Assembly: GCA_963710865.1 (NCBI GenBank)
Contig: CAVQBR010000002.1
Span: 868,001-932,000 of the forward strand
Source of the DNA: PRDV01 sp963710865
GTDB taxonomy: Bacteria > Babelota > Babeliae > Babelales > Babelaceae
Length of the DNA: 64,000 nt
Direction: 5' to 3'
Each line of letters starts with the position of its first letter. Position 1 is the first letter of the stretch. Under the pieces are notes generated by a model, which had not been told where the DNA came from, did no database searches, and saw only the letters and a list, made by a program, of their open reading frames with translations. Made by a program: the position numbers and the translations under genes. Below are positions 41,868 through 50,980 of this stretch, one piece after another.

Positions 41868-42437
41868 TTAACTTTTTGTAAGAATCTGAGAAGATGAAGA
41901 GTCGCTATAGCCGGTAATGGGCCACGAATGAGAAAAATCGAGGTGAATATCTGTCAGTGGTTTTGCATTGACAAGAAGCCTGATGGTTTGTAGAGGAAGA
42001 CCACTTGTACGGATAGTCCCGAGTAGTCCTTCAATCCAGAGTAATTTATCAAAGGTTGATTGTTCTTTTGCAAGGGGATTTCGGTCGAATGAAATGAAGG
42101 CTTCGGTTCCAGTCCGATCGATCATGGCCGATTGAAGAGATATTTTTTTGGGCATACGCCGGTCTTCTTCAAGGAGGCTCAGCCAACTGGTGACCAGATC
42201 TTGCAAGGTACGAGAGGCCTGCGCTGAAAAGAGTACCTCTTTTTCTTCAATGACCCATTTGGTTCCGTTCCAATAGGTAAGATTGACTGCTTTTCGATTT
42301 GCCTGCGAATGAAGGGGAGCAGAAAGGTGTGCAAACGGAAGTCGAATGAGTATGAGGTCATTATAGATGCCATAAAAGAGCATGCCTATAAGAAGCATAC
42401 CACTACTGATGATAAGGTAGTGTACTGGTTTGATCAT
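41868..42437 (-). CDS. GerMN-domain membrane-anchored protein
   Basis: 189 residues. One transmembrane helix (7-25) is followed by an outside domain. Residues about 60-170 match the GerMN domain: IDRTGTEAFISFDRNPL, then EGLLGTIRTSGLPLQTIRLLVNAKPL and a DFSHSWP end. In other bacteria GerMN proteins act in spore or envelope functions and are often encoded beside N-acetylmuramoyl-L-alanine amidases, as here. Its start lies 35 bp inside the amidase-like gene's end, so the two are translationally coupled. Confidence 0.75.
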   Translation of the reverse strand: MIKPVHYLIISSGMLLIGMLFYGIYNDLILIRLPFAHLSAPLHSQANRKAVNLTYWNGTKWVIEEKEVLFSAQASRTLQDLVTSWLSLLEEDRRMPKKISLQSAMIDRTGTEAFISFDRNPLAKEQSTFDKLLWIEGLLGTIRTSGLPLQTIRLLVNAKPLTDIHLDFSHSWPITGYSDSSSSQILTKS

Positions 42438-43179
42438 GAGTTATTTCTGCAGTAATGATTTGTTCAATGGAGCGCCTAAGAATCGGAGCCAGTTCTTTCC
42501 AGTCATCTTTTTTCTTAATACCAAGTTCGATGCCGATTGCTGGTGCACTTATACCTACGAGAGGTTTAAAGGGGATCTTCAGTGGAGGGTGACAACTCAG
42601 TTTAGCTGGTCGTTCTTCTTTCTTACAGCTTTCATACAATTGTTTTATAAAAGCGTCTGTTTTAGGTAAAGAGCTTTTATAGGCTTGGTCAAAGGGAAGT
42701 AATACAAGATCATCCGTTTTTTTAACCCAGAGATCGGTTGAAGGGTTGTACGTTAGCTGGTATAAAAAGAGTTTATTAAGCTTCTCTTTGTGTTCGAATA
42801 CATTGAGACTGATATAGAGGTCTACCTTGAGACGATTTGCAAATGATGCATTCTGTAGTGGCTCAATGACCTCACCTGGAAACTTTGTAAGGATAATTCG
42901 CACTCCGGGGTTTTCGGCTTCAATCGTGCGTTTAAGCTCTTCTGCAAGCTGCAGAGTGATGCCGCGCTCAAAGGTGTCATCAATAGCTCGGCCCGGTTCC
43001 TTAGCGTCACCTGCTGGATCGATCATGAGAGTGAATCTAATTGGTACTATGAGAGGTTGATCTTGCTTGGTTCCAAAGAATGACCAACAATGTACAGCAA
43101 CTGGTAGGAGGAGACTCAGCACAAGAGCTGTCAGGTGCGGTCTAAAAATCATGCGAATGAGGGTAATCTGATAGTTCAT
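42403..43179 (-). CDS. Amidase_3-fold protein lacking two zinc ligands
   Basis: 258 residues from the ATG at 43179; an internal ATG at 43152 is an alternative. A hydrophobic leader ends near HCWS. The fold of N-acetylmuramoyl-L-alanine amidases is visible: FTLMIDPAGDAKEPGR (49-64), FERGITLQLAEEL (70-82), FANRLKVDLYISLNVF (113-128) and a late IGIELGI. Active enzymes have His in DxGHGG and in SIHxN; here these are Ala/Gly (AGD) and Asn126, leaving only Glu71. The protein is probably not a zinc amidase and may bind peptidoglycan or regulate. Confidence 0.6.
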   Translation of the reverse strand: MNYQITLIRMIFRPHLTALVLSLLLPVAVHCWSFFGTKQDQPLIVPIRFTLMIDPAGDAKEPGRAIDDTFERGITLQLAEELKRTIEAENPGVRIILTKFPGEVIEPLQNASFANRLKVDLYISLNVFEHKEKLNKLFLYQLTYNPSTDLWVKKTDDLVLLPFDQAYKSSLPKTDAFIKQLYESCKKEERPAKLSCHPPLKIPFKPLVGISAPAIGIELGIKKKDDWKELAPILRRSIEQIITAEITHDQTSTLPYHQ

Positions 43180-43337
43180 ACTTATAGTATACCAGATGAG
43201 AGCTGATTTCAAAAGTGGGGTCGATGAAAAATTGTTGGAAGGCTGCATTTTTCATGCAGAAAGAACTTGGCAAAAGGAGCTCAGTCTTCTAGAGCGGCGA
43301 AAACTAGTTCATCATGCAATAAGAGGTTTTAACCCTG

Positions 43338-43366
43338 TTGTAATTCCGCAGATGCCGGGTTATAAT
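43338..43366 (+). promoter_or_regulatory. Promoter of the first gene in the ankyrin cluster
   Basis: TTGTAA (43338-43343), 17-bp spacer, TATAAT (43361-43366), 41 bp before the start codon. Confidence 0.75.
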
Positions 43367-43406
43367 TTTACCGCTGTAAATTAACCTTTTAATAAGGATG
43401 TTTTCT

Positions 43407-45389
43407 ATGTGTAATAATTCCGCAGTTGCGATAGTTCTTGCCCTCTTTCTCTCAGGGCCGGTTAATGCTGTCGATCAACTCAGATGTGGTGCTTGTGGCG
43501 AGGTGGGTCGACTGATTTTTGATAGTGCAGGCGATGAGTTGTTTAAGGCAATTCGTAAAGGGGATGCCGAAGCTGTTGAGCATTTGTTGGAGGGAGGGAT
43601 AAATAAAGAAGGCCGCTATGAGGGGATAACCCCGTTGTTGGCAGCGGTATGTAGCGGTCAGACAGAGGTGGTAAAAGTCTTGTTGACTGCGAAGGTGAAT
43701 GTAAATGCCTGCAGTAAAGATGGTATTACACCTTTATTCTTTGCGGTACAAATGGGGTCTGAGAAAATAGTTAGATTGTTGCTAGCAGCCGGGGCTGATG
43801 TAAATTTGACTTGTGAACGAGGTTTTGGTCCACTGTTTAGCGCAGTCTCTAACGGATTTGAGAAAATAGTTATGTTATTGTTGGGAGCAGGAGCTGATGT
43901 AAACTTGGCTTGTTCTTCTGGTTTAAGGTCGCTGATGGTCGCGGTACGTAATAGATCTGAGAAAATAGTTGCTTTGTTGTTGAACGCGGGGGCTGATGTA
44001 AACTTGCCTAGTAATGGCATGAGTGCATTGGGTCTGGCAATATGTATGGGCGACACTAACATGGTCAAGGTTTTGTTGTCCGCAAAAGTGAGGGTTAATG
44101 TAAATGCGCGTGGTAACAGTGGTCAAACTCCGCTGGTTTACGCCGTCTCTGACGGACTCGTAGAAATTGTTAAATTGTTATTGGATGCTGGGGCAGATAT
44201 AGATGCTGCAGATAAAAATGGTTTAACGCCTTTATGCATAGCAAGCTATAAGGGTCATGAGAAAATGGTGAAAGTTTTGTTAGCAGCAAAACCAAAGCTA
44301 AATCAGGCGACGAATGATGGTCAAACGCCATTGTTAATTGCAGCTACGAAAGGACATGACGAGATAGTAAAATTGTTGTTGAATTCAGGTGCAGATGTGA
44401 ATGCAGCTGAAAAGGAAACTGGTTTAACACCTCTGCTTTTAGCAGCAAGCCTGGGTCATACAAAAGTAGTTAAGATTTTGCTAGACGCAAAACCAAATGT
44501 AGATCAGTGCTGTGGTGAGGCAACACCATTGATAATCGCATCGAGTAAAGGCTATGTTGAGATAGTAAAGTTGTTGCTGGCAGCAGGGGCAGATGTAAAT
44601 GTCAGGGGAAGTGATAGCATGACAGCTTTACATCATGCAGTGGCAAGGGAGCATGCACAAGTAGTTAAGATTTTGCTAGACGCAAAGCCAAATCTAAATC
44701 AGATGACGAGCGACGGTCGAGCACCATTGATGATCGCAGCGATAAGAGGCTATGTTGAGATAGTAAAGTTGTTAGTGGCAGCAGGGGCAAATGTAAATGT
44801 CAAAGGAAATGATGGCATAACATCTTTGCATCTAGCAGCAACGCTAGGTCATGCAAAAGTAGTTAAGGTTTTGCTAGACGCAAGAGCAGATGTAAATCCA
44901 CTCACTGACGGGGCAACACCATTGATACTTGCAGTTATGACTGGTCATGTAGAGATAGTTAAGCTGTTGTTAAAAGCTGGGGCAGATGTAAACGTGGTGT
45001 ATAAAAAAGGTACAGCTTTGGGTATAGCAGTTCGCAGCGATGATGTAAAACTGGTTAAGGTCTTGTTGACTGCAAAGCCGAATGTAAATGCTGCCGATAA
45101 TGATGGTGTAACACCTTTATTTGAAGCAGTATCGAATGGCAACGTACAATTGGTTAAAATGCTCTTGAATGCTGGTGCACAGGTAAATGCTGCCATTGAT
45201 GGAAAGACGCCATTGTTCGAAGCAGCGTCAACGGGACAAATCGAGATTGTTACATTGTTGCTCGCTGCAGGGGCAGATATAAATTTGACTTCTAAAGCTG
45301 GTGTAACGCCGCTGGCAGTAGCTGAGCAAAATGGTCATGCAAAGATAGTTGCGCTGCTGAAAAATAAAAGAGCAAAACGGCGGGGATAA
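43407..45389 (+). CDS. Exported ankyrin-repeat protein (660 residues)
   Basis: Start at ATG 43407, because the AAGGA site (43394-43398) overlaps the earlier in-frame ATG at 43398. The signal peptide ends at VNA (about residue 23). About eighteen ankyrin repeats fill residues 45-650 in the form TPL-xAA-xGH-EIVKLLL-AGADVN. Alternate repeats are of two subtypes, AGADVN and AKPNLN, suggesting growth by duplication of a two-repeat unit. The C-terminus is basic (NKRAKRRG), resembling the KRRQR ends of the downstream paralogues. It opens a five-gene ankyrin cluster. Confidence 0.9.
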   Translation: MCNNSAVAIVLALFLSGPVNAVDQLRCGACGEVGRLIFDSAGDELFKAIRKGDAEAVEHLLEGGINKEGRYEGITPLLAAVCSGQTEVVKVLLTAKVNVNACSKDGITPLFFAVQMGSEKIVRLLLAAGADVNLTCERGFGPLFSAVSNGFEKIVMLLLGAGADVNLACSSGLRSLMVAVRNRSEKIVALLLNAGADVNLPSNGMSALGLAICMGDTNMVKVLLSAKVRVNVNARGNSGQTPLVYAVSDGLVEIVKLLLDAGADIDAADKNGLTPLCIASYKGHEKMVKVLLAAKPKLNQATNDGQTPLLIAATKGHDEIVKLLLNSGADVNAAEKETGLTPLLLAASLGHTKVVKILLDAKPNVDQCCGEATPLIIASSKGYVEIVKLLLAAGADVNVRGSDSMTALHHAVAREHAQVVKILLDAKPNLNQMTSDGRAPLMIAAIRGYVEIVKLLVAAGANVNVKGNDGITSLHLAATLGHAKVVKVLLDARADVNPLTDGATPLILAVMTGHVEIVKLLLKAGADVNVVYKKGTALGIAVRSDDVKLVKVLLTAKPNVNAADNDGVTPLFEAVSNGNVQLVKMLLNAGAQVNAAIDGKTPLFEAASTGQIEIVTLLLAAGADINLTSKAGVTPLAVAEQNGHAKIVALLKNKRAKRRG

Positions 45390-45438
45390 TCCAAGCCTTT
45401 GCATTAACTAGTCAGATTGATTACCGGAGATTTTTTCT

Positions 45439-47412
45439 ATGAATACTTTTAGGTTGATTAAGGCTCTTACGCTCCTTACATTTGGGATTGCGCAAGGAGA
45501 AGAGCTTGCACCCACAATCCATCAGGCAGCATCTACAGGCAATGTTGAAGCAGTTAGGCTCTCGATACGCTCAGGAAATAGTATCAATACAGTTGACGCT
45601 CAAGGGTTTACTCCCTTGCAACTAGCAGCGAAAGAAGGTCAGGTAGAAGTAGTTAAATTGTTAGTGGACGCAGGTGCATGCCTGAGTCTAAAAAGTCTTC
45701 TGAGAACCGATCCTTTGATCATTGCGATATACTTGGGCCATATTGAAGTCGTTAAGGTTCTGTTGAATGCAGGAGCAGATATACATTCGACTTGGTGGTT
45801 TATGACAGCGATACATTGTGCTGCTGCATATGGGCATACTGAGATAGTGAAGTTATTCCTGGCTTCTGGGGTAAAAATAGATGCGATCGACGAGGTTTGT
45901 AGGACTTCATTGCATTGGGCTTCTTTATATGGCAAGGTTGAAACAGTTAAGTTCTTACTGGCTTCTGGCGCGGCGGTGAACACGATTGATAAGTTCGGTA
46001 CTACGCCACTTAAATGCGCTCTTGAAAACAACCATTTTGAAGTGGTTAGGGAGCTTCTGGTTGCAGGAGCAGATTTACAAATGGGACAACCCAAAGCCAA
46101 AGTAAGTATCGAAGATTACACGAAGGTAGTTAAGGTGTTGTCAGCTGGACCAATCGAAAGAAAAGTTATGGCTCGGCTTGGTTGGACTCATTTGCATACA
46201 GCAGTCGCAACTCGAGATATTGGGGCAGTTAAAATGTTGTTAGCTGCTGGCGCTGATACAATGGTTGCTGATTCATGTGGTTGGACTCCTTTGCATATCG
46301 CGGTTGCAAATCGAGATGTTGAGGGAGTTAAGGTATTAGTGAATGCGGGAGCGAACGTCGATGCTCTCATTGGTACCTGGTTACTAACTCCCTTGAATTT
46401 GGTTTCTTTATCGGGTGACACTGAGATAGCCTCTCTATTGCTCGGTGCTCGAGCAGATGTAAATCTGTCCGATAATAAAGGCCAGACACCCGTGTATAAG
46501 GCAGCTTGTAAGGGGCATACTGAAATGGTAGAGATGTTGTTGAAAGCAGGTGCCCGTGTAAAAGATACATATTTAGAAAGTTCACCGTTACATGAGGCAG
46601 TTCGGCACGGATTTACTCGGATAGTAGAGCTATTGTTGCAGGCAGGAGCGGATATAGATTCTGTTGATAGAGATGGTAAAAAGCCATTGCATGCTGTTGC
46701 TTCAAGAAGTTCTAATCTTAAAGTTGCTCAGTTATTGTTTGCGGCGGGTGCAGAAGTGAATGTGACTGATAACTGGCAACATACGCCATTACATGATGCT
46801 GTCTTATATTGCAATGCTGAAATGGTTGATTGCTTATTAGCCGCTGGAGCTCAGGTAAACATGGCTACTAAATGGGGAGGACGAACCCCATTGCATGAAG
46901 CAGCAAAAAATGGCAACGTTGAGATTATGAAATTGTTGCTTGATGCAGGGGCAGACGTAAATGCTACAGAAAGCTCTAAGGACACACCGTTGCATGAAGC
47001 TGCCCAATATGGCCACATTCAAGCAGTTTTGTTGCTATTAAAGGCTGGTGCAAGCGTAAATGCAAAAAATAGTAATGATAGCTCCCCTCTAATAGCTGGG
47101 GTAGGTACAAAGTTCGCTCATGTTGAGATAGTTCAGGCCTTGCTTGCGAGTGGAGCAGATGTAAAAATGGCAGACACTAAGAGAAGAACAGCTTTGCATC
47201 ACGTTGCCCTTGTCGGCGAACGTGATACATTAACAGTAGAATTGCTCGAGGAAAATTGTGTTGCTGCAGTCGCTCAGTTATTGCTGGCAGCAGGTGCACG
47301 GCTAGATGTTACTGATTATGAAGGGAAAGCCCCGCTAGACCTGGCAATTGAAGGTGAACATGCAGAGATAGCTAACTTGTTTGCGCAAGCAGGAGCAAAG
47401 CCGAGAGTATAA
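45439..47412 (+). CDS. Exported ankyrin-repeat protein (657 residues)
   Basis: ATG 45439 preceded by CCGGAGA. A signal peptide (about 1-20, ending AQG) is followed by about seventeen ankyrin repeats to the C-terminus. The array is interrupted near residues 215-240 by a stretch with no repeat consensus (KAKVSIEDYTKVVKVL). It lacks the basic KRRQR tail of its neighbours. It starts 49 bp after the previous gene with no terminator seen between, so the two may share a transcript. Confidence 0.9.
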   Translation: MNTFRLIKALTLLTFGIAQGEELAPTIHQAASTGNVEAVRLSIRSGNSINTVDAQGFTPLQLAAKEGQVEVVKLLVDAGACLSLKSLLRTDPLIIAIYLGHIEVVKVLLNAGADIHSTWWFMTAIHCAAAYGHTEIVKLFLASGVKIDAIDEVCRTSLHWASLYGKVETVKFLLASGAAVNTIDKFGTTPLKCALENNHFEVVRELLVAGADLQMGQPKAKVSIEDYTKVVKVLSAGPIERKVMARLGWTHLHTAVATRDIGAVKMLLAAGADTMVADSCGWTPLHIAVANRDVEGVKVLVNAGANVDALIGTWLLTPLNLVSLSGDTEIASLLLGARADVNLSDNKGQTPVYKAACKGHTEMVEMLLKAGARVKDTYLESSPLHEAVRHGFTRIVELLLQAGADIDSVDRDGKKPLHAVASRSSNLKVAQLLFAAGAEVNVTDNWQHTPLHDAVLYCNAEMVDCLLAAGAQVNMATKWGGRTPLHEAAKNGNVEIMKLLLDAGADVNATESSKDTPLHEAAQYGHIQAVLLLLKAGASVNAKNSNDSSPLIAGVGTKFAHVEIVQALLASGADVKMADTKRRTALHHVALVGERDTLTVELLEENCVAAVAQLLLAAGARLDVTDYEGKAPLDLAIEGEHAEIANLFAQAGAKPRV

Positions 47413-47453
47413 ATGAGTTATCCTGTACGGAAGGTATTCTTTACTTTAAATAT

Positions 47454-47545
47454 AAAAATGGCATCGCGGCTTTCTATGTAGCAGCATAGAGGGGTCACGC
47501 GAAAATACTCAAGGCTTTGCTCCATGCTAAACCAAATGTAAATCA
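47454..47545 (+). pseudogene. Ankyrin-repeat remnant with in-frame stop
   Basis: One ankyrin unit (NGIAAFYVAA, stop, RGHAKILKALLHAKPNVNQ) lies in the 475-bp gap between two ankyrin genes. Its AKPNVNQ end matches the subtype found only in the gene at 43407, so it derives from a copy of that gene. The rest of 47546-47817 is empty. Confidence 0.75.
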
Positions 47546-47817
47546 GTTCGTGATCTTATTAGTCAACACCTATTGTGGTCTGTATCGAATTGCCTGATCA
47601 TACATTTGATGGCGACGCACTATGCTGATGCGGTGTACATTGAGTACCCAATGTTCGGCACAAGTTGTGCTATATATTAGTATCTTTGGCTTTCAAAAGT
47701 GCTTAGCCATATGATATCTTGAAAGTGTCACTCTTCAATCATGACACTACTGACCGCTTAGGGAATGAGATAGTGAGCCTGTCGGAGGATGCTCTCATCC
47801 GCCAATTTTTAGTGAAT

Positions 47818-47846
47818 TTGACAGATAGAAATAAAATAGCTATTCT
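47818..47846 (+). promoter_or_regulatory. Promoter of the MYNK-type ankyrin genes
   Basis: TTGACA (47818-47823), 17-bp spacer, TATTCT (47841-47846), 42 bp before the start codon at 47888. Confidence 0.7.
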
Positions 47847-47887
47847 TAATAAGAGCTTTATTAAATGCGTAAAATGAGGATAATTCT

Positions 47888-49309
47888 ATGTATAACAAAT
47901 GTAAGTTGCTTATACCGCTCATGTTACTTTCCTCTGTTGCCCTTAAAGGAGCTGAGCATGAGATGGGTTCTGAAAATTCATCAATGTATGCGATGGTGAC
48001 AACCGGCAATGTTGCCGGAGTTAAGAGATTGTTGGCCCACGGAGCAGATGTAAATGAACCCTTTGAAGATGGGTTGACACCGGTATGTTCTGCTGCAGCC
48101 CTTGGTCACGTTGATATGATTAGATTTTTGCTCGGGCAAGGAGCAGATTTGGCTGATATATATGGATACTGCTATCCATTGAAGTTGGCAGCACATCATG
48201 GTCAGGTTGAGGTTGTTAAATTCTTACTAGAGGCTGGGGCACGGGCGCAAACGTCGAATGGTAGAGAATTCAAGCCTCTGGAAATGGCAATTGCTGCGGC
48301 TCAGGTATTAGAATTTGCAGGGAAAAATCTAAAAGGTGCGGCTCATAGTTGCTACACTGCACTGCATTGTACGGTTCAAATGGGGCAACTTGAAGAGACC
48401 AAGCTATTACTGTCTCTCGGGGCAGATGTAGAAATGCTTGATTGTGATGGGTTCACGCCTTTAGATTACGCAGCTGAAGTGGGTGATAGTGCACTTGTTC
48501 AGATATTGCTATCTGCAGGGGCGAACGTGCACGGATATGAACGACCTCCCCTGTATCATGCTGCTGTTAATGGTCACGTACGTATAGTTAACCTCTTGTT
48601 ATCTGCAGGAGCAGAAGTAAATAAACCAGATGAGTATGGATGTTTACCCCTTTACTACGCATCTGTTAAAGGACATGTTGAAGTGGTTAAAGTTCTGTTG
48701 GCTGCCGGAGCAAAGGTGCTAGGTATGGACCTGTATCATGCAGCTTTCCATGGGCATCTTGAAGTAGTTAAGCTCTTGCTGTCTGAAACGGAATATCTGG
48801 CGTTGCTTGATAGTGATGGCTTGACGCTCTTACAACATGCGGCTCTTAATGGTCGGGCTCAAGTAGTTAAGATCTTGTTGGCTGCAGGGATAAAAGTAAA
48901 TGAAGTTGGTAGGGGTGGAGTGACCCCCTTGAATTATGCGGCTAGCAATGGTCATGTTGAAGTAGTTAACGCCTTGTTGTCTGCAGGTGCAGATGTAAGA
49001 CTATCTGATGTAGATGGATGTACAGCTTTGCATTATGCAGCTTGCAATGGCAGCGCTGAAATAGTTAGAGCCTTATTAGCGGCGGGAGCAGAAGTAAATG
49101 TAGCTGATAGTGCTGGATTTACGCCATTGCATATAGCAACTGAGTCTAATCATCCTGCCGTAATTGCCATGCTAGTAAGTGCCGGAGCAGATGTGCAAGA
49201 TGCTAATGATGAGGGGAGGACTCCTCGGGATTTTGCAATGAATACGAGCGATATGGCGGTAGTTGAATTATTGTTCTCAAATGGAGCAGCAAAACGGCGT
49301 CAAAGATAA
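47888..49309 (+). CDS. Exported ankyrin-repeat protein, MYNK subfamily member 1 (473 residues)
   Basis: GAGGATA precedes ATG 47888. The signal peptide MYNKCKLLIPLMLLSSVALKG is shared in pattern with the next two genes. About twelve ankyrin repeats follow. A conserved non-repeat insertion (residues about 130-155, PLEMAIAAAQVLEFAGKNLK) recurs at the same place in both paralogues. The C-terminus is GAAKRRQR. These three genes are clear tandem duplicates in one orientation. Function is likely protein binding outside the cell; no partner known. Confidence 0.9.
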   Translation: MYNKCKLLIPLMLLSSVALKGAEHEMGSENSSMYAMVTTGNVAGVKRLLAHGADVNEPFEDGLTPVCSAAALGHVDMIRFLLGQGADLADIYGYCYPLKLAAHHGQVEVVKFLLEAGARAQTSNGREFKPLEMAIAAAQVLEFAGKNLKGAAHSCYTALHCTVQMGQLEETKLLLSLGADVEMLDCDGFTPLDYAAEVGDSALVQILLSAGANVHGYERPPLYHAAVNGHVRIVNLLLSAGAEVNKPDEYGCLPLYYASVKGHVEVVKVLLAAGAKVLGMDLYHAAFHGHLEVVKLLLSETEYLALLDSDGLTLLQHAALNGRAQVVKILLAAGIKVNEVGRGGVTPLNYAASNGHVEVVNALLSAGADVRLSDVDGCTALHYAACNGSAEIVRALLAAGAEVNVADSAGFTPLHIATESNHPAVIAMLVSAGADVQDANDEGRTPRDFAMNTSDMAVVELLFSNGAAKRRQR

Positions 49310-49379
49310 AACAAGCGGCTCATTTCGAGCTTAGAGTGATTTGAATTAATATGAAACTTTTTTGAAGGGAAATACTACT

Positions 49380-50930
49380 ATGTATAACAAATTTAAGCTT
49401 ATTGTACCGATCATGGTACTTTTCTCTTGCGGTATAAAAGGAGCGGAGCCTTCACCTGAGTCTGAAGGTTCAAAAATGTATTCAATCGTTAAAGCAGGCG
49501 ATATGGATGAAATCAGAAAGATGGTAGCAGAGAAAAAAGTAAACGAGACAGATGAAGATGGTATGACACTACTCTACTATGCTGCTTGTGAGGGTGATAT
49601 TGGAATTGCTCAAATCTTATTCGCTGCTGGAGCAAATGTAGACATGCCAAACGGCGAATCAGGCGATAGATCATTGCAAATTGCTGCTGCCAACGGTCAT
49701 CTTGAGATGGTTAGGTTCTTGCTGGATCATGGAGCCAATATAAATGCGACTGATAAAAAGGGATGCTGTTATCCCTTAAAATTGGCAGCTCACTTTGGTC
49801 ATGTGGAAATAGTTGAACTATTATTGAGCGCTGGGGCAAAGATACAAGCGAAGGATGAAAAGAAATTTAAACCTTTGGATCTGGCCGTTGCTGGGGCTCG
49901 GATAATCCAGGCTGAGGATATAGATTTGAAAATGGCAGCTCAAGATCAATTCACTGCGCTGCATTGTGCTGCTCAAAATGGTCGAGTTAAGGAAGTCGAG
50001 TTATTGCTGTCTCTCGGTTCAAATATAGAAATGCACGATTGTTATGGACTTACGCCTTTAGATTGTGCAGCTGAAAATGGCCACTGTGCAGTAGTTAATT
50101 TGTTATTGTTTGCAGGTGCTACCCTTGAATCAGTCGAAGAAAATGATCGGGTCCCCTTGCATTGTGCAGCGCAAAATGGTCACATTGACGTAGTGAATGT
50201 ATTATTGACTGCAGGAGTAAAAGTGGATGCGGTTGATGAGGATGGATATTCGGCCTTGTACTATGCAGCTACCAGTGGGCATCTTGAAATAGTTAAGCTG
50301 CTATTGTCTGCAGGTGGGTATCGAAAAGATAATGAGTGGCTAACCGTGTATTATGCCGCTAAAGAGGGCCATGTTGCTGTAGTTAGGTTTTTGTTGTCTT
50401 TAGCCTCAGAAGAAATAGTTGATAGCAATGGATATACCCCCTTGATGTATGCCTCTTCCGTGAATGATGTGGATGTTGTGAGAGTCTTATTATCGGCTGG
50501 AGTAAACATGAATGAAGTTGGTGATGTGGGAATGCCCTCTTTGCACATTGCAATTAACAATGGATATGTTGAGAATGGAGAGGTAATTAAACTCTTCGTC
50601 GCTGCTGGAGTAAACCTGAATATGGCGGATCGGTACGGTTGGAAGCCACTTCTCCTCGCAGCTTTTAGGGGAAATGTCGCACTGATTGAGATCTTCTTGG
50701 CAGCAGGCGCAGACGTAAATCAAGCTGACAATGTCGGATGGACAGCGTTGCATAATGCTGTTTATAAGGGGCATGCTGACGCAATTAAAGTATTATTAGA
50801 TGCGGGAGCAGATGTCCAAGATGCTACAAGTGGTGGTTATACTCCTTTGAAGCTTGCAAACCAAAATGATAATGATGCCGAGATAGACGTTTTGCTCTCA
50901 AAGGGAGCTGCCAAACGACGTCAAAGATAA
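49380..50930 (+). CDS. Exported ankyrin-repeat protein, MYNK subfamily member 2 (516 residues)
   Basis: ATG 49380, with GAAGGGA upstream, aligns with the starts of its paralogues; an in-frame ATG at 49362 would put the signal peptide out of register. Signal peptide 1-22, about thirteen repeats, the internal insertion (PLDLAVAGARIIQAEDIDLK) and C-terminal GAAKRRQR as in member 1. The first 100 residues are closer to member 3 than to member 1, so duplication order or gene conversion is mixed along the gene. Confidence 0.9.
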   Translation: MYNKFKLIVPIMVLFSCGIKGAEPSPESEGSKMYSIVKAGDMDEIRKMVAEKKVNETDEDGMTLLYYAACEGDIGIAQILFAAGANVDMPNGESGDRSLQIAAANGHLEMVRFLLDHGANINATDKKGCCYPLKLAAHFGHVEIVELLLSAGAKIQAKDEKKFKPLDLAVAGARIIQAEDIDLKMAAQDQFTALHCAAQNGRVKEVELLLSLGSNIEMHDCYGLTPLDCAAENGHCAVVNLLLFAGATLESVEENDRVPLHCAAQNGHIDVVNVLLTAGVKVDAVDEDGYSALYYAATSGHLEIVKLLLSAGGYRKDNEWLTVYYAAKEGHVAVVRFLLSLASEEIVDSNGYTPLMYASSVNDVDVVRVLLSAGVNMNEVGDVGMPSLHIAINNGYVENGEVIKLFVAAGVNLNMADRYGWKPLLLAAFRGNVALIEIFLAAGADVNQADNVGWTALHNAVYKGHADAIKVLLDAGADVQDATSGGYTPLKLANQNDNDAEIDVLLSKGAAKRRQR

Positions 50931-50980
50931 AGAGGTGCTCACTAGAGCGAATATGAAATTTCTTAGAAGAGGATACTAGT

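Noticed and set aside
43196..43384. Plus-strand frame of 62 codons before the ankyrin cluster
   Set aside because: Composition is protein-like, but it has no ribosome site and contains the near-consensus promoter of the ankyrin gene.
45639..46100. Long minus-strand frames opposite ankyrin genes
   Set aside because: Regular ankyrin codon patterns leave the opposite strand open; these are shadows.
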